Below, piece after piece: positions 8,543-20,470 of a stretch of 64,000 bases of DNA. The position numbers and the translations under genes were made by a program. The notes below the pieces were generated by a model, which had not been told where the DNA came from, searched no databases, and saw only the letters and a program-made list of their open reading frames with translations. Position 1 is the stretch's first letter; the number at the start of each line of letters is the position of its first letter. The stretch comes from Rhodobacter sp. (lineage in GTDB: Bacteria; Pseudomonadota; Alphaproteobacteria; Rhodobacterales; Rhodobacteraceae). The stretch lies in contig JAIYDJ010000075.1 of NCBI GenBank assembly GCA_027487575.1, positions 1 through 64,000 on the forward strand, read 5' to 3'.

Positions 8543-10462
8543 ATGTCCCTGCCCCCCGGTTTCCTTGACGAACTGCGCACCCGCCTGTCGCTGGCCTCGG
8601 TCGTCGGCCGCAAGGTGACGTGGGACATGCGCCGGTCCAACATGGGCAAGGGCGACATGTGGGCACCGTGCCCGTTCCATCAGGAAAAGTCCGCCAGCTT
8701 CCACGTCGATGACCGCAAGGGGTACTACTACTGCTTCGGCTGCCACGCCAAGGGCGACGCGGTCACCTTCGTCAAGGAAACCGAGAATGTCGGCTTCATG
8801 GAGGCCGTGCAGATTCTGGCCGCCGAGGCCGGCCTGCCGATGCCCGCCCGCGATCCGGTGGCCGCGCAGAAGTCCGACCGCCGGGGCGAGTTGGCGAAGG
8901 TGATGGAAGAGGCGGTGAACTTCTACCGGATGCAGTTGAAAACCACCGCCGCCAGCGCCGCCCGGGACTATCTGGCAAAGCGCAAGTTGTCGCCCGAGGC
9001 GCAGGACCGCTGGCACATCGGTTATGCGCCCGAGGCGCGGCAGGCGCTGTTTGCCGCCCTGACGGCGAAAGGCATCGCACCCGACATGCTGGTGGACGCG
9101 GGGCTCTGCGCCCGGCCCGAGGAGGGCGGCACCCCCTATGACAGGTTTCGCGGCCGCATCATCTTTCCGATCCGCGACGGGCGGGGCCGGGCGATCAGCC
9201 TCGGCGGACGCAGTCTGGACCCCAACGCGCGCGCCAAGTACCTCAACGGCCCGGAAACCGACCTGTTCGACAAGGGCCGCAATCTTTACAACCATGCCCC
9301 GGCGCGCGAGGCCGCCGGAAAGGGCCAGCCGCTGATCGTGGCCGAAGGCTACATGGACGTCATCGCGCTCAGCGAGGCAGGCTTCCGCGCCACCGTCGCC
9401 CCGCTCGGCACCGCCGTGACCGAGGATCAGCTAAAACTGATGTGGCGCATTCATGACGAACCGATCATCGCACTGGACGGCGACACCGCCGGCATCCGCG
9501 CGGCGTTGCGGGTCATCGACCTTGCCCTGCCTCTGCTGGAGGCGGGCAAGGGCCTGCGCTTTGCGGTGCTGCCTCCGGGGCAGGACCCCGATGACCTGAT
9601 CCGGGCGCAAGGCGCGCCCGCCATGCAGCGCGTCGTTGACGGCGCGCAGCCGATGGTCAACCTGCTGTGGCAGCGTGAAACCGAAGGCCGGGTGTTCGAC
9701 AGCCCCGAACGCCGCGCTGCGCTGGACAAGACCCTGCGCGCGGCCCTGGCCCGGATCGCGGACCCGTCGATCCGCAGCCACTACGGCGAAGAGATGAAGC
9801 GCCTGCGCTGGGACCTGTTCGGAACCAAACCGCGCGCTGTGACCCCGCGCCGCAGGGGGCCCTACACGCCCGAACCCCTGAACGCGATGTCGGCCACCAA
9901 GGGCTCGCTTCTGGCGCAAGCCTCGGGCCCGGTGGAGGAAACGCTGCGCGAGGCCGTGATCCTTGCCACGCTGATCACCCACCCGGTCCTGATCGGCCGA
10001 TTCCTGACCGCGCTGGAACGGATCGACTTCACCGGCCCCGGGCATGACCGTCTGTGCGCGCTCATCCTGGCCCATGCCGATGCGCCCGACATTCGTGACC
10101 GGATCCATACCGACGCGCCCGCTGCCCTTGACGCCCTGCTTGCCCAACCCCACGTCCTGATTGCGCCACCTGTGCGCAACACCACGGACACCGATCTTGC
10201 CACCCTGTGCCTTGCCGAGGAACTCGCCAAGCTGGACGCCCGCCGCGGCGCGCGCCGCGAGATCGAGGAGGCGGTGGAAGACATGGACCATCTGCCCGAC
10301 GAGGGCCTGACCTGGCGGCTCGCGCAATCCGCCGCGGCCCGCCACCGTGCCGACAAACCGGCACGCACCGATGCCACCGATCTGGGCGAAGACCGCAACG
10401 CCCTGTTGAGCCATTTGCAGAACCTGATCGATTCCCGCATCTGGGAAAAGAAAAGGCACTGA
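8543..10462 (+). CDS. dnaG: DNA primase
   Basis: 639 residues. DnaG makes RNA primers for replication. Visible: an N-terminal CHC2 zinc finger (Cys43, His46, Cys64, Cys67), the RNA-polymerase-like core with the [12 protein letters not shown] block, TOPRIM motifs EGYMD and ALDGDTAG, and a poorly conserved C-terminal DnaB-interaction domain ending near residue 639. It is followed 73 bp later by rpoD, a conserved dnaG-rpoD pairing. Confidence 0.97.
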   Translation: MSLPPGFLDELRTRLSLASVVGRKVTWDMRRSNMGKGDMWAPCPFHQEKSASFHVDDRKGYYYCFGCHAKGDAVTFVKETENVGFMEAVQILAAEAGLPMPARDPVAAQKSDRRGELAKVMEEAVNFYRMQLKTTAASAARDYLAKRKLSPEAQDRWHIGYAPEARQALFAALTAKGIAPDMLVDAGLCARPEEGGTPYDRFRGRIIFPIRDGRGRAISLGGRSLDPNARAKYLNGPETDLFDKGRNLYNHAPAREAAGKGQPLIVAEGYMDVIALSEAGFRATVAPLGTAVTEDQLKLMWRIHDEPIIALDGDTAGIRAALRVIDLALPLLEAGKGLRFAVLPPGQDPDDLIRAQGAPAMQRVVDGAQPMVNLLWQRETEGRVFDSPERRAALDKTLRAALARIADPSIRSHYGEEMKRLRWDLFGTKPRAVTPRRRGPYTPEPLNAMSATKGSLLAQASGPVEETLREAVILATLITHPVLIGRFLTALERIDFTGPGHDRLCALILAHADAPDIRDRIHTDAPAALDALLAQPHVLIAPPVRNTTDTDLATLCLAEELAKLDARRGARREIEEAVEDMDHLPDEGLTWRLAQSAAARHRADKPARTDATDLGEDRNALLSHLQNLIDSRIWEKKRH

Positions 10463-10535
10463 CCCACTGACCATTCCGCTGATTCGCGCTATCACTCCGA
10501 ATCACGGCACCCCGATTCGCGACCAAGGAGTCCCC

Positions 10536-12527
<1,992 letters not shown>

Positions 12528-12574
12528 GTTGTATATTCTGCAACGGTGGTGTGCCTCAGGCCGCCATCACCGTT

Positions 12575-12595
12575 GTCGCAATCGCGACTTCTTGA
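12575..12595 (+). terminator. Possible terminator after rpoD
   Basis: Short inverted repeat GTCGC-AATC-GCGAC (12575-12588) followed by TTCTT. A longer imperfect stem, AACGGTG/CACCGTT, lies just before it. The weak T-run keeps confidence low. Confidence 0.4.
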
Positions 12596-12649
12596 TGTGT
12601 CTGTGCGGCACATAAGGTGGATACTGCGCAGGATCAACGTGGAGCCATC

Positions 12650-13027
12650 ATGCGTATCCTGACCCTGCTGACCGCCCTTGCCCTTGCCAGCCCGGCTGCG
12701 GCCCTCGGACCTGAAAGCCGGTTGCGCGTCACCCAGACCAGCAATGCCGACTTCACCGTCGGCTACCGGTCCACTGCCAAGCTGACCGACTACTGGTGCG
12801 CGGCGGGGAACTTCGTGACCAACACGCTGGGCCTGCCTGACAGCACCCGCGTCTACCGCCTGTCGCCGCCGCCGCGCAAGGCGGGGCAGGGGATCAGCTT
12901 TACACTCGATGCCAGCCGCAGTGCCGGGGAAACCGGACTTTCTACCTTCGGCGGCCCGCAGGATGGCAGCATGTCGGCCGGCGGGGCCTATGCGCAGTTC
13001 TGCTTCGTCTTCGATCCCGATTTCTAG
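12650..13027 (+). CDS. Small secreted protein of unknown function
   Basis: 125 residues. A clear Sec signal peptide (MRILTLLTALALASPAAA) is followed by a mature domain of about 107 residues with two cysteines (in DYWCAAG and QFCFVF) that could form one disulphide. The ATG at 12650 is chosen because it begins the signal peptide and follows a GGAG site; an upstream in-frame start would add a hydrophilic extension. I do not recognise the domain. Probably periplasmic and monocistronic; the next gene is convergent. Confidence 0.75.
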   Translation: MRILTLLTALALASPAAALGPESRLRVTQTSNADFTVGYRSTAKLTDYWCAAGNFVTNTLGLPDSTRVYRLSPPPRKAGQGISFTLDASRSAGETGLSTFGGPQDGSMSAGGAYAQFCFVFDPDF

Positions 13028-13078
13028 CCGGGTCGAATCGGCTGCCGGAGGCCTGTCGGCCCCCGGCACCCAGTGGGG

Positions 13079-13966
13079 TCACGCCAGGTTGGCCTTGAAG
13101 AAATCGACCGTCCGTTGCCAGGCCAGGTTCGCCGCAGCCGCGTCATAGCGCGGTGTGCTGTCGTTGTGGAAACCATGGTTGGTGGCGGGATAGATGAACG
13201 CCTCGTACCGGGTGCCCGCCGCTTTCAGCGCCGCCTCGTATTCGGGCCAGCCCGCGTTGATGCGCTCGTCGAGTTCGGCATAGTGAAGCAGTAGGGGCGC
13301 TTTGATCTTGGGCACATCTGCCGCAGCGGCCTGCCGCCCATAGAACGGCACTGCACCTGCGAGGTCGGGAAAGGCCACCGCCGCCGCATTCGCCACGCCG
13401 CCGCCATAGCAGAAACCGGTGATCCCCACCCGGCCGTTGACCGCCTCGTGCGCGGTCAGCCATTCGATGGCGGCGAAGAAATCGTTCATCAGTTTGGTAC
13501 TGTCGACGGTCGCCTGCAACTCCTTGCCCTTCTCGTCGTTGCCCGGATAGCCGCCGACACTGGTCAGACCGTCCGGCGCCAAGGCGACGAACCCGGCTTT
13601 GGCCACCCGGCGCGCCACATCCTCGATATAGGGGTTCAACCCGCGGTTTTCGTGGACGACCACGACTCCCCCGGCCTTGGCCGACCCCACCGGGCGCACC
13701 AGATAGCCGCGCACCTCGCCATGACCATCGGGGGACGGATACATCACATAGTCGGCCAGGATGTCGGGATCGGTGAAGGCCACCTGCTGCGCCAGCGCGT
13801 AGTCCGGGCTCATCATCGACAGGATCGCCATCGCCGTCACGCCGCCCACCGCGAATTTGCCGGCACGCTCCAGAAACTCGCGTTTCGTGATCCGGCCATG
13901 GGCGTAGAAATCGTAAAGTTCCAGAAGTTCGGGGGAAAAGTCCTTGGCGGTCATCCGGGTCATCAT
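13079..13966 (-). CDS. Dienelactone hydrolase family protein
   Basis: 295 residues. An alpha/beta hydrolase with the DLH catalytic triad: nucleophile Cys186 in GFCYGGG, Asp233 in ELDERI, His264 in NHGFHND. The N-terminal 60 residues carry a basic stretch (TKREFLERAGKF), a hydrophobic segment and an ALAQQ cleavage-like site, which suggests export; it resembles a Tat signal but has no twin Arg. Natural substrate unknown: family members hydrolyse dienelactones or other small esters and lactones. The AGGAG site serves the ATG at 13966 or the adjacent one at 13963. Divergent from the next gene. Confidence 0.88.
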   Translation of the reverse strand: MMTRMTAKDFSPELLELYDFYAHGRITKREFLERAGKFAVGGVTAMAILSMMSPDYALAQQVAFTDPDILADYVMYPSPDGHGEVRGYLVRPVGSAKAGGVVVVHENRGLNPYIEDVARRVAKAGFVALAPDGLTSVGGYPGNDEKGKELQATVDSTKLMNDFFAAIEWLTAHEAVNGRVGITGFCYGGGVANAAAVAFPDLAGAVPFYGRQAAAADVPKIKAPLLLHYAELDERINAGWPEYEAALKAAGTRYEAFIYPATNHGFHNDSTPRYDAAAANLAWQRTVDFFKANLA

Positions 13967-14164
13967 GATCTCCTGTGGAAAGGTTGCCCGAGATTAACCC
14001 GGTTTGCGCGGTTTCCGGACTGCCAAGCGCGTCCGGCCCGATCACGCTTTCGTCAGGTCACGCGGCCCGTCTGCCCGGTCAGCGGCGGCGTGCGGGATGA
14101 TCAAATTCCTCGCCTTGACGGGGAAGGGCGGCTAGCCTCGGTCCAGGCCTTTTCAGGATTCTCT

Positions 14165-14647
14165 ATGCGCCACGCCGTTCTTTTCGCCGCCCTTTGCCTT
14201 CCGGTTCCGGTGCAGGCCTGTCCGGGCGATCTGATCCTGTCGTGCACCGCCAAGGGGGGCACGCGCGCGCTGGAGGTGTGTCTGGAGGGTGACGCCTTCA
14301 CCTACGCCTACGGCCCGGTCGGCCGTGCGCCCGAACTGACGTTGCGCGAACCGCTGGCCAACGGCACGCTTTACCCGTGGCAGGGGTTCGGACGTGCCAT
14401 TGCCGAAAGCATCGGATTCGCCAACGGTCCTTTCCGCTATGAGGTGTTCTATTCGGTGGACCGCCTCGACGAAAACCACCCCAGCGAGGGCAGCGTGTCG
14501 GTGACCCGCGACGGGGCCGAGATTGCCTATATCGCCTGCGATCCGGGCAGCGCCGAACTGGGCCTGTTCGCGGCACAGGATGGCATGCAGGCCCTTGGGC
14601 TGTGCTGGAGCCAGGACGCCGAAGGTTGGACAACTACCTGTCCCTGA
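14165..14647 (+). CDS. Secreted protein of unknown function
   Basis: 160 residues. The N-terminus MRHAVLFAALCLPVPVQA is a signal peptide ending before CPGD. The mature part has six Cys (CPGD, LSCT, VCLEG, IACD, LCWS, TCP), which suggests disulphide bonding in the periplasm. I do not recognise the fold. The reading frame is open far upstream (antisense to the hydrolase gene), but codon content and the signal peptide place the start at 14165. The neighbouring genes are unrelated. Confidence 0.72.
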   Translation: MRHAVLFAALCLPVPVQACPGDLILSCTAKGGTRALEVCLEGDAFTYAYGPVGRAPELTLREPLANGTLYPWQGFGRAIAESIGFANGPFRYEVFYSVDRLDENHPSEGSVSVTRDGAEIAYIACDPGSAELGLFAAQDGMQALGLCWSQDAEGWTTTCP

Positions 14648-14723
14648 GTCGTCCATGCCACAGGTGCCGCCCCCAGATGCTGTAGCTGCAAAATACTCCT
14701 ACCCGAACTCTGCAAGCTGACCC

Positions 14724-14729
14724 TATAAT
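14724..14729 (+). promoter_or_regulatory. Predicted -10 box for nrdR-ribD
   Basis: A perfect TATAAT at 14724-14729 lies about 70 bp before the nrdR start, but the hexamer 17 bp upstream is a poor -35 match. A G/C hairpin (CGGGGG-CCAA-CCCCCG, 14742-14757) lies in the leader. No copy of the NrdR box consensus was recognised here. Confidence 0.4.
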
Positions 14730-14796
14730 TGGTACAGATGACGGGGGCCAACCCCCGCGCTTGAGGCAGGCACCAGACAACAAGGGGAGGCACGCC

Positions 14797-15264
14797 ATGC
14801 GCTGCCCATTCTGCGGGAATATCGACACACAGGTGAAGGACAGCCGCCCCGCCGAGGATCACGTTTCGATTCGGCGCCGCCGGTTCTGCCCGGCTTGCGG
14901 AGGACGCTTCACCACCTATGAACGGGTCCAGTTGCGCGATCTGGTCGTGATCAAATCGAGCGGAAAGCGCGAGGATTTCGACCGGACCAAGCTGGAACGG
15001 TCGATCCGCATTGCCATGCAGAAACGCCCTATCGACCCCGACCGCATCGACCAGATGATCAGCGGTATCGTGCGCAGGCTGGAATCGCTGGGCGACACCG
15101 ACATTCCGTCCAAGACCATCGGCGAGATCGTGATGGAAAGCCTCGCGCGGATCGACACCGTGGCCTATGTGCGCTTTGCCTCGGTTTACCGGAACTTCCA
15201 GTCGGCAGACGATTTCGACGGGTTCGTGCAGGAATTGCGGCCCTCGGGCCAGCCCGAAGAGTGA
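14797..15264 (+). CDS. nrdR: Transcriptional repressor NrdR
   Basis: 155 residues. NrdR represses ribonucleotide reductase genes in response to ATP/dATP. Visible: an N-terminal zinc ribbon (Cys3, Cys6, Cys31, Cys34), the conserved DSRPAED and [17 protein letters not shown] blocks, and an ATP-cone domain (about 49-139). The start follows a GGGGAGG ribosome-binding site. Its stop overlaps the GTG start of ribD by four bases, so the two are translationally coupled. Confidence 0.97.
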   Translation: MRCPFCGNIDTQVKDSRPAEDHVSIRRRRFCPACGGRFTTYERVQLRDLVVIKSSGKREDFDRTKLERSIRIAMQKRPIDPDRIDQMISGIVRRLESLGDTDIPSKTIGEIVMESLARIDTVAYVRFASVYRNFQSADDFDGFVQELRPSGQPEE

Positions 15265-16364
15265 CCGCACCCCTGCAGGACGATGACCACATGGCGCATG
15301 CCCTGGGCCTTGCGGCCCGCGGTCTGGGCCGAACCTGGCCCAACCCGGCCGTGGGCTGCGTCATCGTGCGGGACAGCCGCATCGTCGGGCGCGGCTGGAC
15401 CCAACCCGGCGGCCGTCCGCACGCCGAGACGATGGCGCTGGCGCAGGCGGGGGAGGCTGCACGGGGTGCCACCGCCTATGTCACGCTGGAACCCTGCGCA
15501 CACCACGGCAAGACTCCGCCCTGTGCCGATGCGCTGATCGCGGCCGGGGTCGCCCGCGTGGTGACCGCCCTCACCGATCCCGACCCGAGGGTGGCGGGGC
15601 GCGGTCACGCCGCGCTGCGTGGCGCTGGGGTGGCGGTGACGGAAGGGGTGCTTTCATGCCCTGCGGGGCGGCTGAATGCCGGGTTCCTGAAGCGCGTCAC
15701 ACGCAGCCTGCCCTTCGTCACCCTGAAACTTGCGACGACGCTGGACGGTCGCATCGCCACCGCCACCGGCGAGTCGCGCTGGATCACCGGCAGTCTTGCC
15801 CGTCGCGCCACGCATGGGCTGCGGCTGACGCATGACGCCGTGATGGTCGGTGCGGGCACTGCACGGGCCGACGACCCCGACCTGACGGCCCGCGACATCG
15901 GGGCCAACCACCAGCCCGTGCGCATCCTGCTTGATCCGCGCCTGACGCACCGGCCAGACAGCCGACTTGGGCTGACCGCGCAACGCGCGCCGGTCTGGAT
16001 GATGCATACCGGTGCCGCGACAGACAAGGCCCGGCAGGACTGGCTTGCCACCGGGGCCGTACTGATCGAGACGGCCGAAACCCTGTCGGGGCAGATCGAT
16101 CTGCCCACGGCGCTGACCCGCCTTGCCGGGCTTGGCCTGACCCGCATCCTGTGCGAAGGCGGCGCGACACTGGCGGCCGCCCTGATCCGGGCCGGTCTGG
16201 TTGATGACCTGATCGCCTATACGGCGGGCGCGATGATCGGTGCCGAAGGGCATCCCGCCCTTGGCCCCTTGCACCTTGCCAGCCTGCAGGACGCCCCGCG
16301 CATGACCCTGATTTCAAGCAGGACGATCGGCCCCGATACCGAAACCTGCTGGACCTTTGCCTGA
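15261..16364 (+). CDS. ribD: Bifunctional riboflavin deaminase/reductase RibD
   Basis: 367 residues from a GTG start overlapping the nrdR stop. RibD deaminates and then reduces the pyrimidine intermediate of riboflavin synthesis. The N-terminal deaminase zinc site is complete: His54 and Glu56 in HAETMAL, Cys79 and Cys88 in the [11 protein letters not shown] motif. The C-terminal half is the dihydrofolate-reductase-like reductase, with [12 protein letters not shown] and [11 protein letters not shown] blocks. The nrdR-ribD pairing is common in Proteobacteria. No FMN riboswitch-like leader was noticed. Confidence 0.96.
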   Translation: MTAPLQDDDHMAHALGLAARGLGRTWPNPAVGCVIVRDSRIVGRGWTQPGGRPHAETMALAQAGEAARGATAYVTLEPCAHHGKTPPCADALIAAGVARVVTALTDPDPRVAGRGHAALRGAGVAVTEGVLSCPAGRLNAGFLKRVTRSLPFVTLKLATTLDGRIATATGESRWITGSLARRATHGLRLTHDAVMVGAGTARADDPDLTARDIGANHQPVRILLDPRLTHRPDSRLGLTAQRAPVWMMHTGAATDKARQDWLATGAVLIETAETLSGQIDLPTALTRLAGLGLTRILCEGGATLAAALIRAGLVDDLIAYTAGAMIGAEGHPALGPLHLASLQDAPRMTLISSRTIGPDTETCWTFA

Positions 16365-16419
16365 TTTCATCTGGTGCCGGATGTGCTGGGGGCCGCGCCA
16401 ATGGCGCCGCCCCCCACAC

Positions 16420-16848
16420 TCACCAATGCCCGGTATTGCCCATCGACACCCACGGTTCTGCCGGAGCCAGCGCTCCGCCCTTTTGCAGCAATTCCACCGA
16501 GACGTTGTCAGGGCTGCGCACAAAGGCCATCCGCCCGTCTTTCGGGGGCCGGTTGATCAGCACGCCCTGCGCCTGCAGATGCGCGCAGGTCGCATAGATG
16601 TCGTCCACCTCGTAGGCCAGATGCCCGAAGTGACGGCTATCGCTGGGCAGTCCGGTGTCGCCATCCCAGTTGTAGGTCAGTTCCACCGGGCAGTCCGGTT
16701 GTCCGGGCGGGGCCATGAACACCAGCGTGAAGCGGCCCCCTTCGTTCTCGATCCGCCGGGTCTCTTCCAGCCCCAGCAATTTATAAAACGCCATCGAGGC
16801 GTCAAGGTCCAGAACCCGGACCATGGTGTGCAGATATCGGATCGCCAT
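16420..16848 (-). CDS. gloA: Lactoylglutathione lyase (glyoxalase I) family protein
   Basis: 142 residues from the ATG at 16848, chosen over one at 16860 because GGAGGACG precedes it ideally. A VOC-fold protein with the glyoxalase I opening (YLHTMVRVLDLDASMAFY). Candidate metal ligands: His7, the Glu in CPVELTYNW, the His in FGHLAYEV and the C-terminal Glu in NVSVELLQ. It probably detoxifies methylglyoxal with glutathione. Its role as true GloA rather than another VOC enzyme is likely, not proven. Convergent with ribD. Confidence 0.88.
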   Translation of the reverse strand: MAIRYLHTMVRVLDLDASMAFYKLLGLEETRRIENEGGRFTLVFMAPPGQPDCPVELTYNWDGDTGLPSDSRHFGHLAYEVDDIYATCAHLQAQGVLINRPPKDGRMAFVRSPDNVSVELLQKGGALAPAEPWVSMGNTGHW

Positions 16849-16913
16849 CGCGTCCTCCATTGTTTGACTGCTGGAAACCTAGCAGACCCGTGTCGGATGA
16901 ACAGGGCGGGCAG

Positions 16914-18284
16914 TCAGAACGACGATCTTATTCCCAGGGTCACGCCCAGATCCTGCGTGTCGTACAGCGCGGCGTTCGATCGGTTGCGCGTGGCCCGCAG
17001 GTCCAGAACCGGCGAAAATCCCATGTAATCGACCTGCTCGAAGGTCAGCGTCAGGTTGGCGGTCAGCTTTACGTCTTCGCGCCCGCCGTCGACGTAGCGC
17101 GACTGCGCGAACAGTTTGGTCTCGACTCCCAGACCCGCCGAAAGGCCGATTCCCGCAACCGGTTGCGCGCGGGTCCAGCCGAGCGAAAGGCCCACCGCCT
17201 CGTTCCCGATTTCGGCCGAGTCCGACACGGCCCGCGCCGCGCTGACCCCGACCGACACAGCATCGCCCGAGGCCAGATCGCGGTCATAGCCAAGACTGAC
17301 CTCGATCCGGTCAGAGGATTGCGCCGGGCTGTCGATCCGGTGCACCCGGTCCCCGGCAAGGCCAAAGCTCAGGATGCCCCCGGACTGCAGCTTGCGGTCC
17401 AGACCGGCCTCCAGTTGCAGATAATCCGACAAGGGTTCGCCGCCGTACCAGTTGTGACCCGCCGTCGCAGACAGCTTGCCCACGGTCTGCGCCTTGGGGT
17501 CCAGCGCCCGCCGATGCCGCAGCCCCGCCTCGACCGCCGCATAGGAAAAGTCCGTGCCTAACAGGTCCGGTGCCGCCGCCCGTGCGCTATCCGACAGCGT
17601 GACGGCCTGACCCAGCAACGCGAAGGTCGCGCTGGTCTGCCGTCCTGCAACCGTGGGCGCAAACCGGTAACTGCCGCGCAGACCAAGTCCGGTTTCAAAG
17701 CCCGACAAAGCCTGCGATCCGGCCGGGATCTCGAACTCGAAGGGCAGGCCCGACAGGGTCAGGCTGTCCTGCCGGCTGCCGTTGTTCACGTTGGAACTCG
17801 GGGCCGCGCTGGCGGTGATCTGAATATCCCAAGGGTTGCGCGATCTGACATAGCCAAAGTCGCGCCGCGCCACGGCCTTGGCCCGATCATTCGGCGCATG
17901 CTGGCCCGCCCGGCGCAGCCACCATTGCGCCGCCGTGCGCCGCCCGTCCGTCGACAGCGCCTGCGCCATTGCCATGGCCGCCCCGAACCGGCCCGGATCG
18001 TTGGACGCCGCATCCCACGCCGCCCGCGCCGCCGCGCGCGCCTCGCCCGTCCGCCCCAGTGCCCGAAGCGCCTGCGACCGGATGGTCAGCGCGGTTGTGT
18101 CCTCGGGGTCGCGCAGCAACAGCGCATCGGTGAAGTTCAGCGCATCGGTGGCAAACCCCGCCTTCACCGCCGTATAGGCCAGTTGCCGCATCGCGTGGGC
18201 ATCGAGCGTAAGAGGTTGCGCCATCGCCACCCCGGCGAGCAGCAGGCCCGCAACGAGCCAGCCGCAGACGCGCCGCAGACTCAC
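16914..18284 (-). CDS. Slam-like outer-membrane protein (TPR plus DUF560-type barrel)
   Basis: 456 residues. A signal peptide (about 1-22) is followed by an Ala-rich helical TPR-like region (about 25-145), then a linker with APSSNVNNGS, and about 300 residues of alternating beta-strand pattern ending in a C-terminal Phe (GIRSSF), the signature of an outer-membrane barrel. This layout and the PSSNVNNG block match surface lipoprotein assembly modulators (Slam), which deliver lipoproteins to the cell surface. Its start overlaps by four bases the stop of a TbpB-like lipoprotein gene, the classical Slam-substrate arrangement. Assignment is by pattern; an unrelated TPR-barrel porin is the alternative. 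Confidence 0.66.
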   Translation of the reverse strand: MSLRRVCGWLVAGLLLAGVAMAQPLTLDAHAMRQLAYTAVKAGFATDALNFTDALLLRDPEDTTALTIRSQALRALGRTGEARAAARAAWDAASNDPGRFGAAMAMAQALSTDGRRTAAQWWLRRAGQHAPNDRAKAVARRDFGYVRSRNPWDIQITASAAPSSNVNNGSRQDSLTLSGLPFEFEIPAGSQALSGFETGLGLRGSYRFAPTVAGRQTSATFALLGQAVTLSDSARAAAPDLLGTDFSYAAVEAGLRHRRALDPKAQTVGKLSATAGHNWYGGEPLSDYLQLEAGLDRKLQSGGILSFGLAGDRVHRIDSPAQSSDRIEVSLGYDRDLASGDAVSVGVSAARAVSDSAEIGNEAVGLSLGWTRAQPVAGIGLSAGLGVETKLFAQSRYVDGGREDVKLTANLTLTFEQVDYMGFSPVLDLRATRNRSNAALYDTQDLGVTLGIRSSF

Positions 18285-19369
18285 GGCGCCGCGGGGGCGC
18301 GGTACAGCAGGAACCCACCGGTTTCGCGCGCGGTTACGCCATCGATACGCGGGTCTTCGGATTCCACCACGATGACGCCGACGATCTCGTCCTGCCCGCC
18401 GGTGGTCGCGTCCCCCGAAATGACGGCATAGTACCCGCAGCCCGAACAGCCGCCGTTCTCTTCCGTCGTGCCGTCCTCATAGACTTCGGCGGCCTCTCCG
18501 GGCGGGCTGATGGTGCTGTCCAGCCCCCCGCCCATTTCGCCGTTGGCGTCCAGCGACCCCGGACCGACCTGGAACAGCAGGACCGGCAACTGCAGCAGCG
18601 ACGTGCCGAACTTGGTGTTCAGCGCGTCCACCACCTCCTGGGTGATGTCATTGTTGTCCATGTCGCGGATCGCGCGGTTGTAAACCCGGCCCTTGACCCC
18701 GTCGCCCTCGTTGAAGTCGTTGAAATCGATGTCGATCGTCATGTCGGCCGTCGTGTATTCCAGCCCGCCCGCCCCGTCGAAATCCCGCAGGCCCGCATAG
18801 GCCCCGGTGTAGCGCGCCTGCCCCGTCGCAGGCAGGGTCACCGAACCATTGCGCTGATAGACGAACCCGCCAAACCCGTAGCCGGTATAGGCCCCCGTCC
18901 GCACGAGCGCAAACTGCGTGCGGCCCGACTGGGAAACCCCGTAGATCGCGCGATGGGTGAACTGGTTGATCGGCACACCGGTCACATCGTCGTTGTAGAG
19001 CGCGTCCGCCTCGTAGACGGCAAAGGGCCCCAGACTGCCGACCTGATCGTCGCGCTGATAGACGTTGCCCCCGTCAAAGGCCAGGCCGTCGACGGTGAAC
19101 GTCTCGGGATTGCCGCCCGACGCAGCCGTATAGGTCACGTCCGCGACATAGCCGCTGCCATTCTCCTCGTTGCGCGCCTCGCGCCGCACGATTGTGCGTT
19201 CCCGCGACGGGGTGCCCGTCGTGACGGGCGCACCGGCACCGTTGATCCCGCCATCTGTCACCACCGGATCGGGATCGGGGTCCACGGGATCGGTCTCTTC
19301 GACAAACGGATTTCCCTCGCAGGCGGCCAGCAACATGCAGGCGAATAGCAGTATCTTGGAAGCGTTCAT
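18281..19369 (-). CDS. TbpB-like surface lipoprotein
   Basis: 362 residues from the ATG at 19369; a longer start (19390 or 19429) is possible. The signal peptide ends in a lipobox LAAC followed by Glu, so the protein is lipidated. An acidic Asp-Pro tether (DPVDPDPDP) is followed by a beta-rich body with many Gly and Tyr (YGFGGFVYQ, QARYTGAYAG) and a C-terminal GFLLYR strand, resembling transferrin-binding-protein-like lipoproteins. A CSGC pair near residue 312 could form a disulphide. It lies upstream of, and overlaps, the Slam-like gene, so it is probably that protein's cargo. The ligand is unknown. Confidence 0.68.
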   Translation of the reverse strand: MNASKILLFACMLLAACEGNPFVEETDPVDPDPDPVVTDGGINGAGAPVTTGTPSRERTIVRREARNEENGSGYVADVTYTAASGGNPETFTVDGLAFDGGNVYQRDDQVGSLGPFAVYEADALYNDDVTGVPINQFTHRAIYGVSQSGRTQFALVRTGAYTGYGFGGFVYQRNGSVTLPATGQARYTGAYAGLRDFDGAGGLEYTTADMTIDIDFNDFNEGDGVKGRVYNRAIRDMDNNDITQEVVDALNTKFGTSLLQLPVLLFQVGPGSLDANGEMGGGLDSTISPPGEAAEVYEDGTTEENGGCSGCGYYAVISGDATTGGQDEIVGVIVVESEDPRIDGVTARETGGFLLYRAPAAP

Positions 19370-19499
19370 TTTGTTGCCCGATCTGCACATATTTACGCGA
19401 AGTTTGGCGTCAAACATACTGAAAGTCAAAGGGATTTAGACTTGTCCACAGGTTGGCGCCCCTCCTGTGCCCCCGGCGCATCACGCCGCATATGGCGGT

Positions 19500-19528
19500 T
19501 TGTCGCGAAGCTGACCGCAAACTATAGT
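19500..19528 (+). promoter_or_regulatory. Predicted sigma-70 promoter of thyX
   Basis: TTGTCG (19500-19505), 17-bp spacer, TATAGT (19523-19528). Transcription would begin about 28 bp before the thyX ATG. The same transcript would include the downstream nuclease gene. Confidence 0.6.
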
Positions 19529-19562
19529 GGTCCTCGACTCATCCCGCCCGAAAGTTGCGCCC

Positions 19563-20468
19563 ATGCCCCTGACGCCCGACCAATTGTCCGAAATCGCGCA
19601 ACAGCGCGGCACCCCGCGCCAGACCCTGCGCGCCACCGCCCCGGGAATGGAGGCGCATCTGTATCTGGCGCACCCGGTTCTGGATCACGGCTTTGTCCGC
19701 GTCATCGACTATATGGGCGACGACAGCGCCATCGTGCAGGCGGCGCGGGTGTCCTATGGGGCGGGGACGAAGCATGTGCAGAACGACGAGGGGCTGATCC
19801 GCTATCTGATGCGGCACTGGCATTCGACCCCGTTCGAGATGTGCGAGGTCAAGCTCCACGTCAAGCTGCCGGTCTTCGTGGCGCGCCAATGGATCCGCCA
19901 CCGCACCGCCAACGTCAACGAAATCTCGGGCCGCTATTCGATCCTTGACCGCGAGTTCTATATCCCCGCGCCCGAACATCTGGCGGCGCAGTCGGTGGTC
20001 AACAATCAGGGCCGGGGCGAGGTTCTGGCCGGAGAGGAGGCCGCCCGCGTGCTGGACCTGCTGAAATCCGACGCCAACCGCGCCTATGACCATTATGAAG
20101 GGATGCTGTCGCAGGACGGCCAGCAGGGCCTGGCCCGCGAATTGGCCCGGATGAACCTGCCCGCCAACATCTATACGCAGTGGTACTGGAAGGTGGACCT
20201 GCACAACCTGTTCCACTTCCTGCGCCTGCGGGCCGACGCCCACGCCCAATACGAAATCCGCGTCTACGCCGAAGCCATCGCCGCCTGCGTGAAGGACTGG
20301 GTCCCCCTGGCCTACGCCGCGTTCGAGGATTACCGGATGGGCGGGGTGACGCTGTCGGCCAAGGCCATCGCCGTGCTGAAGCGGCGGCTGGCCGGAGAGA
20401 CCGTGACGCAGGAGACGAGCGGCATGAGCAAGGGGGAATGGCGGGAGTTTGAGGGGGTTTGGGGATAG
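19563..20468 (+). CDS. thyX: FAD-dependent thymidylate synthase
   Basis: 301 residues. ThyX methylates dUMP to dTMP using methylene-THF, NADPH and FAD. The ThyX signature [15 protein letters not shown] is intact, as are the VSYG and [14 protein letters not shown] blocks. ATG at 19563 was chosen; an upstream GTG at 19527 lies inside the predicted promoter. The stop is only two bases before the start of an AT-rich gene at 20471, so that gene is likely co-transcribed although its composition is foreign. Confidence 0.97.
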   Translation: MPLTPDQLSEIAQQRGTPRQTLRATAPGMEAHLYLAHPVLDHGFVRVIDYMGDDSAIVQAARVSYGAGTKHVQNDEGLIRYLMRHWHSTPFEMCEVKLHVKLPVFVARQWIRHRTANVNEISGRYSILDREFYIPAPEHLAAQSVVNNQGRGEVLAGEEAARVLDLLKSDANRAYDHYEGMLSQDGQQGLARELARMNLPANIYTQWYWKVDLHNLFHFLRLRADAHAQYEIRVYAEAIAACVKDWVPLAYAAFEDYRMGGVTLSAKAIAVLKRRLAGETVTQETSGMSKGEWREFEGVWG

Positions 20469-20470
20469 TA

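Noticed and set aside
14648-15260. FMN riboswitch upstream of ribD
   Set aside because: ribD is coupled to nrdR by overlapping stop/start codons and no RFN-like conserved segments are seen in the nrdR leader.
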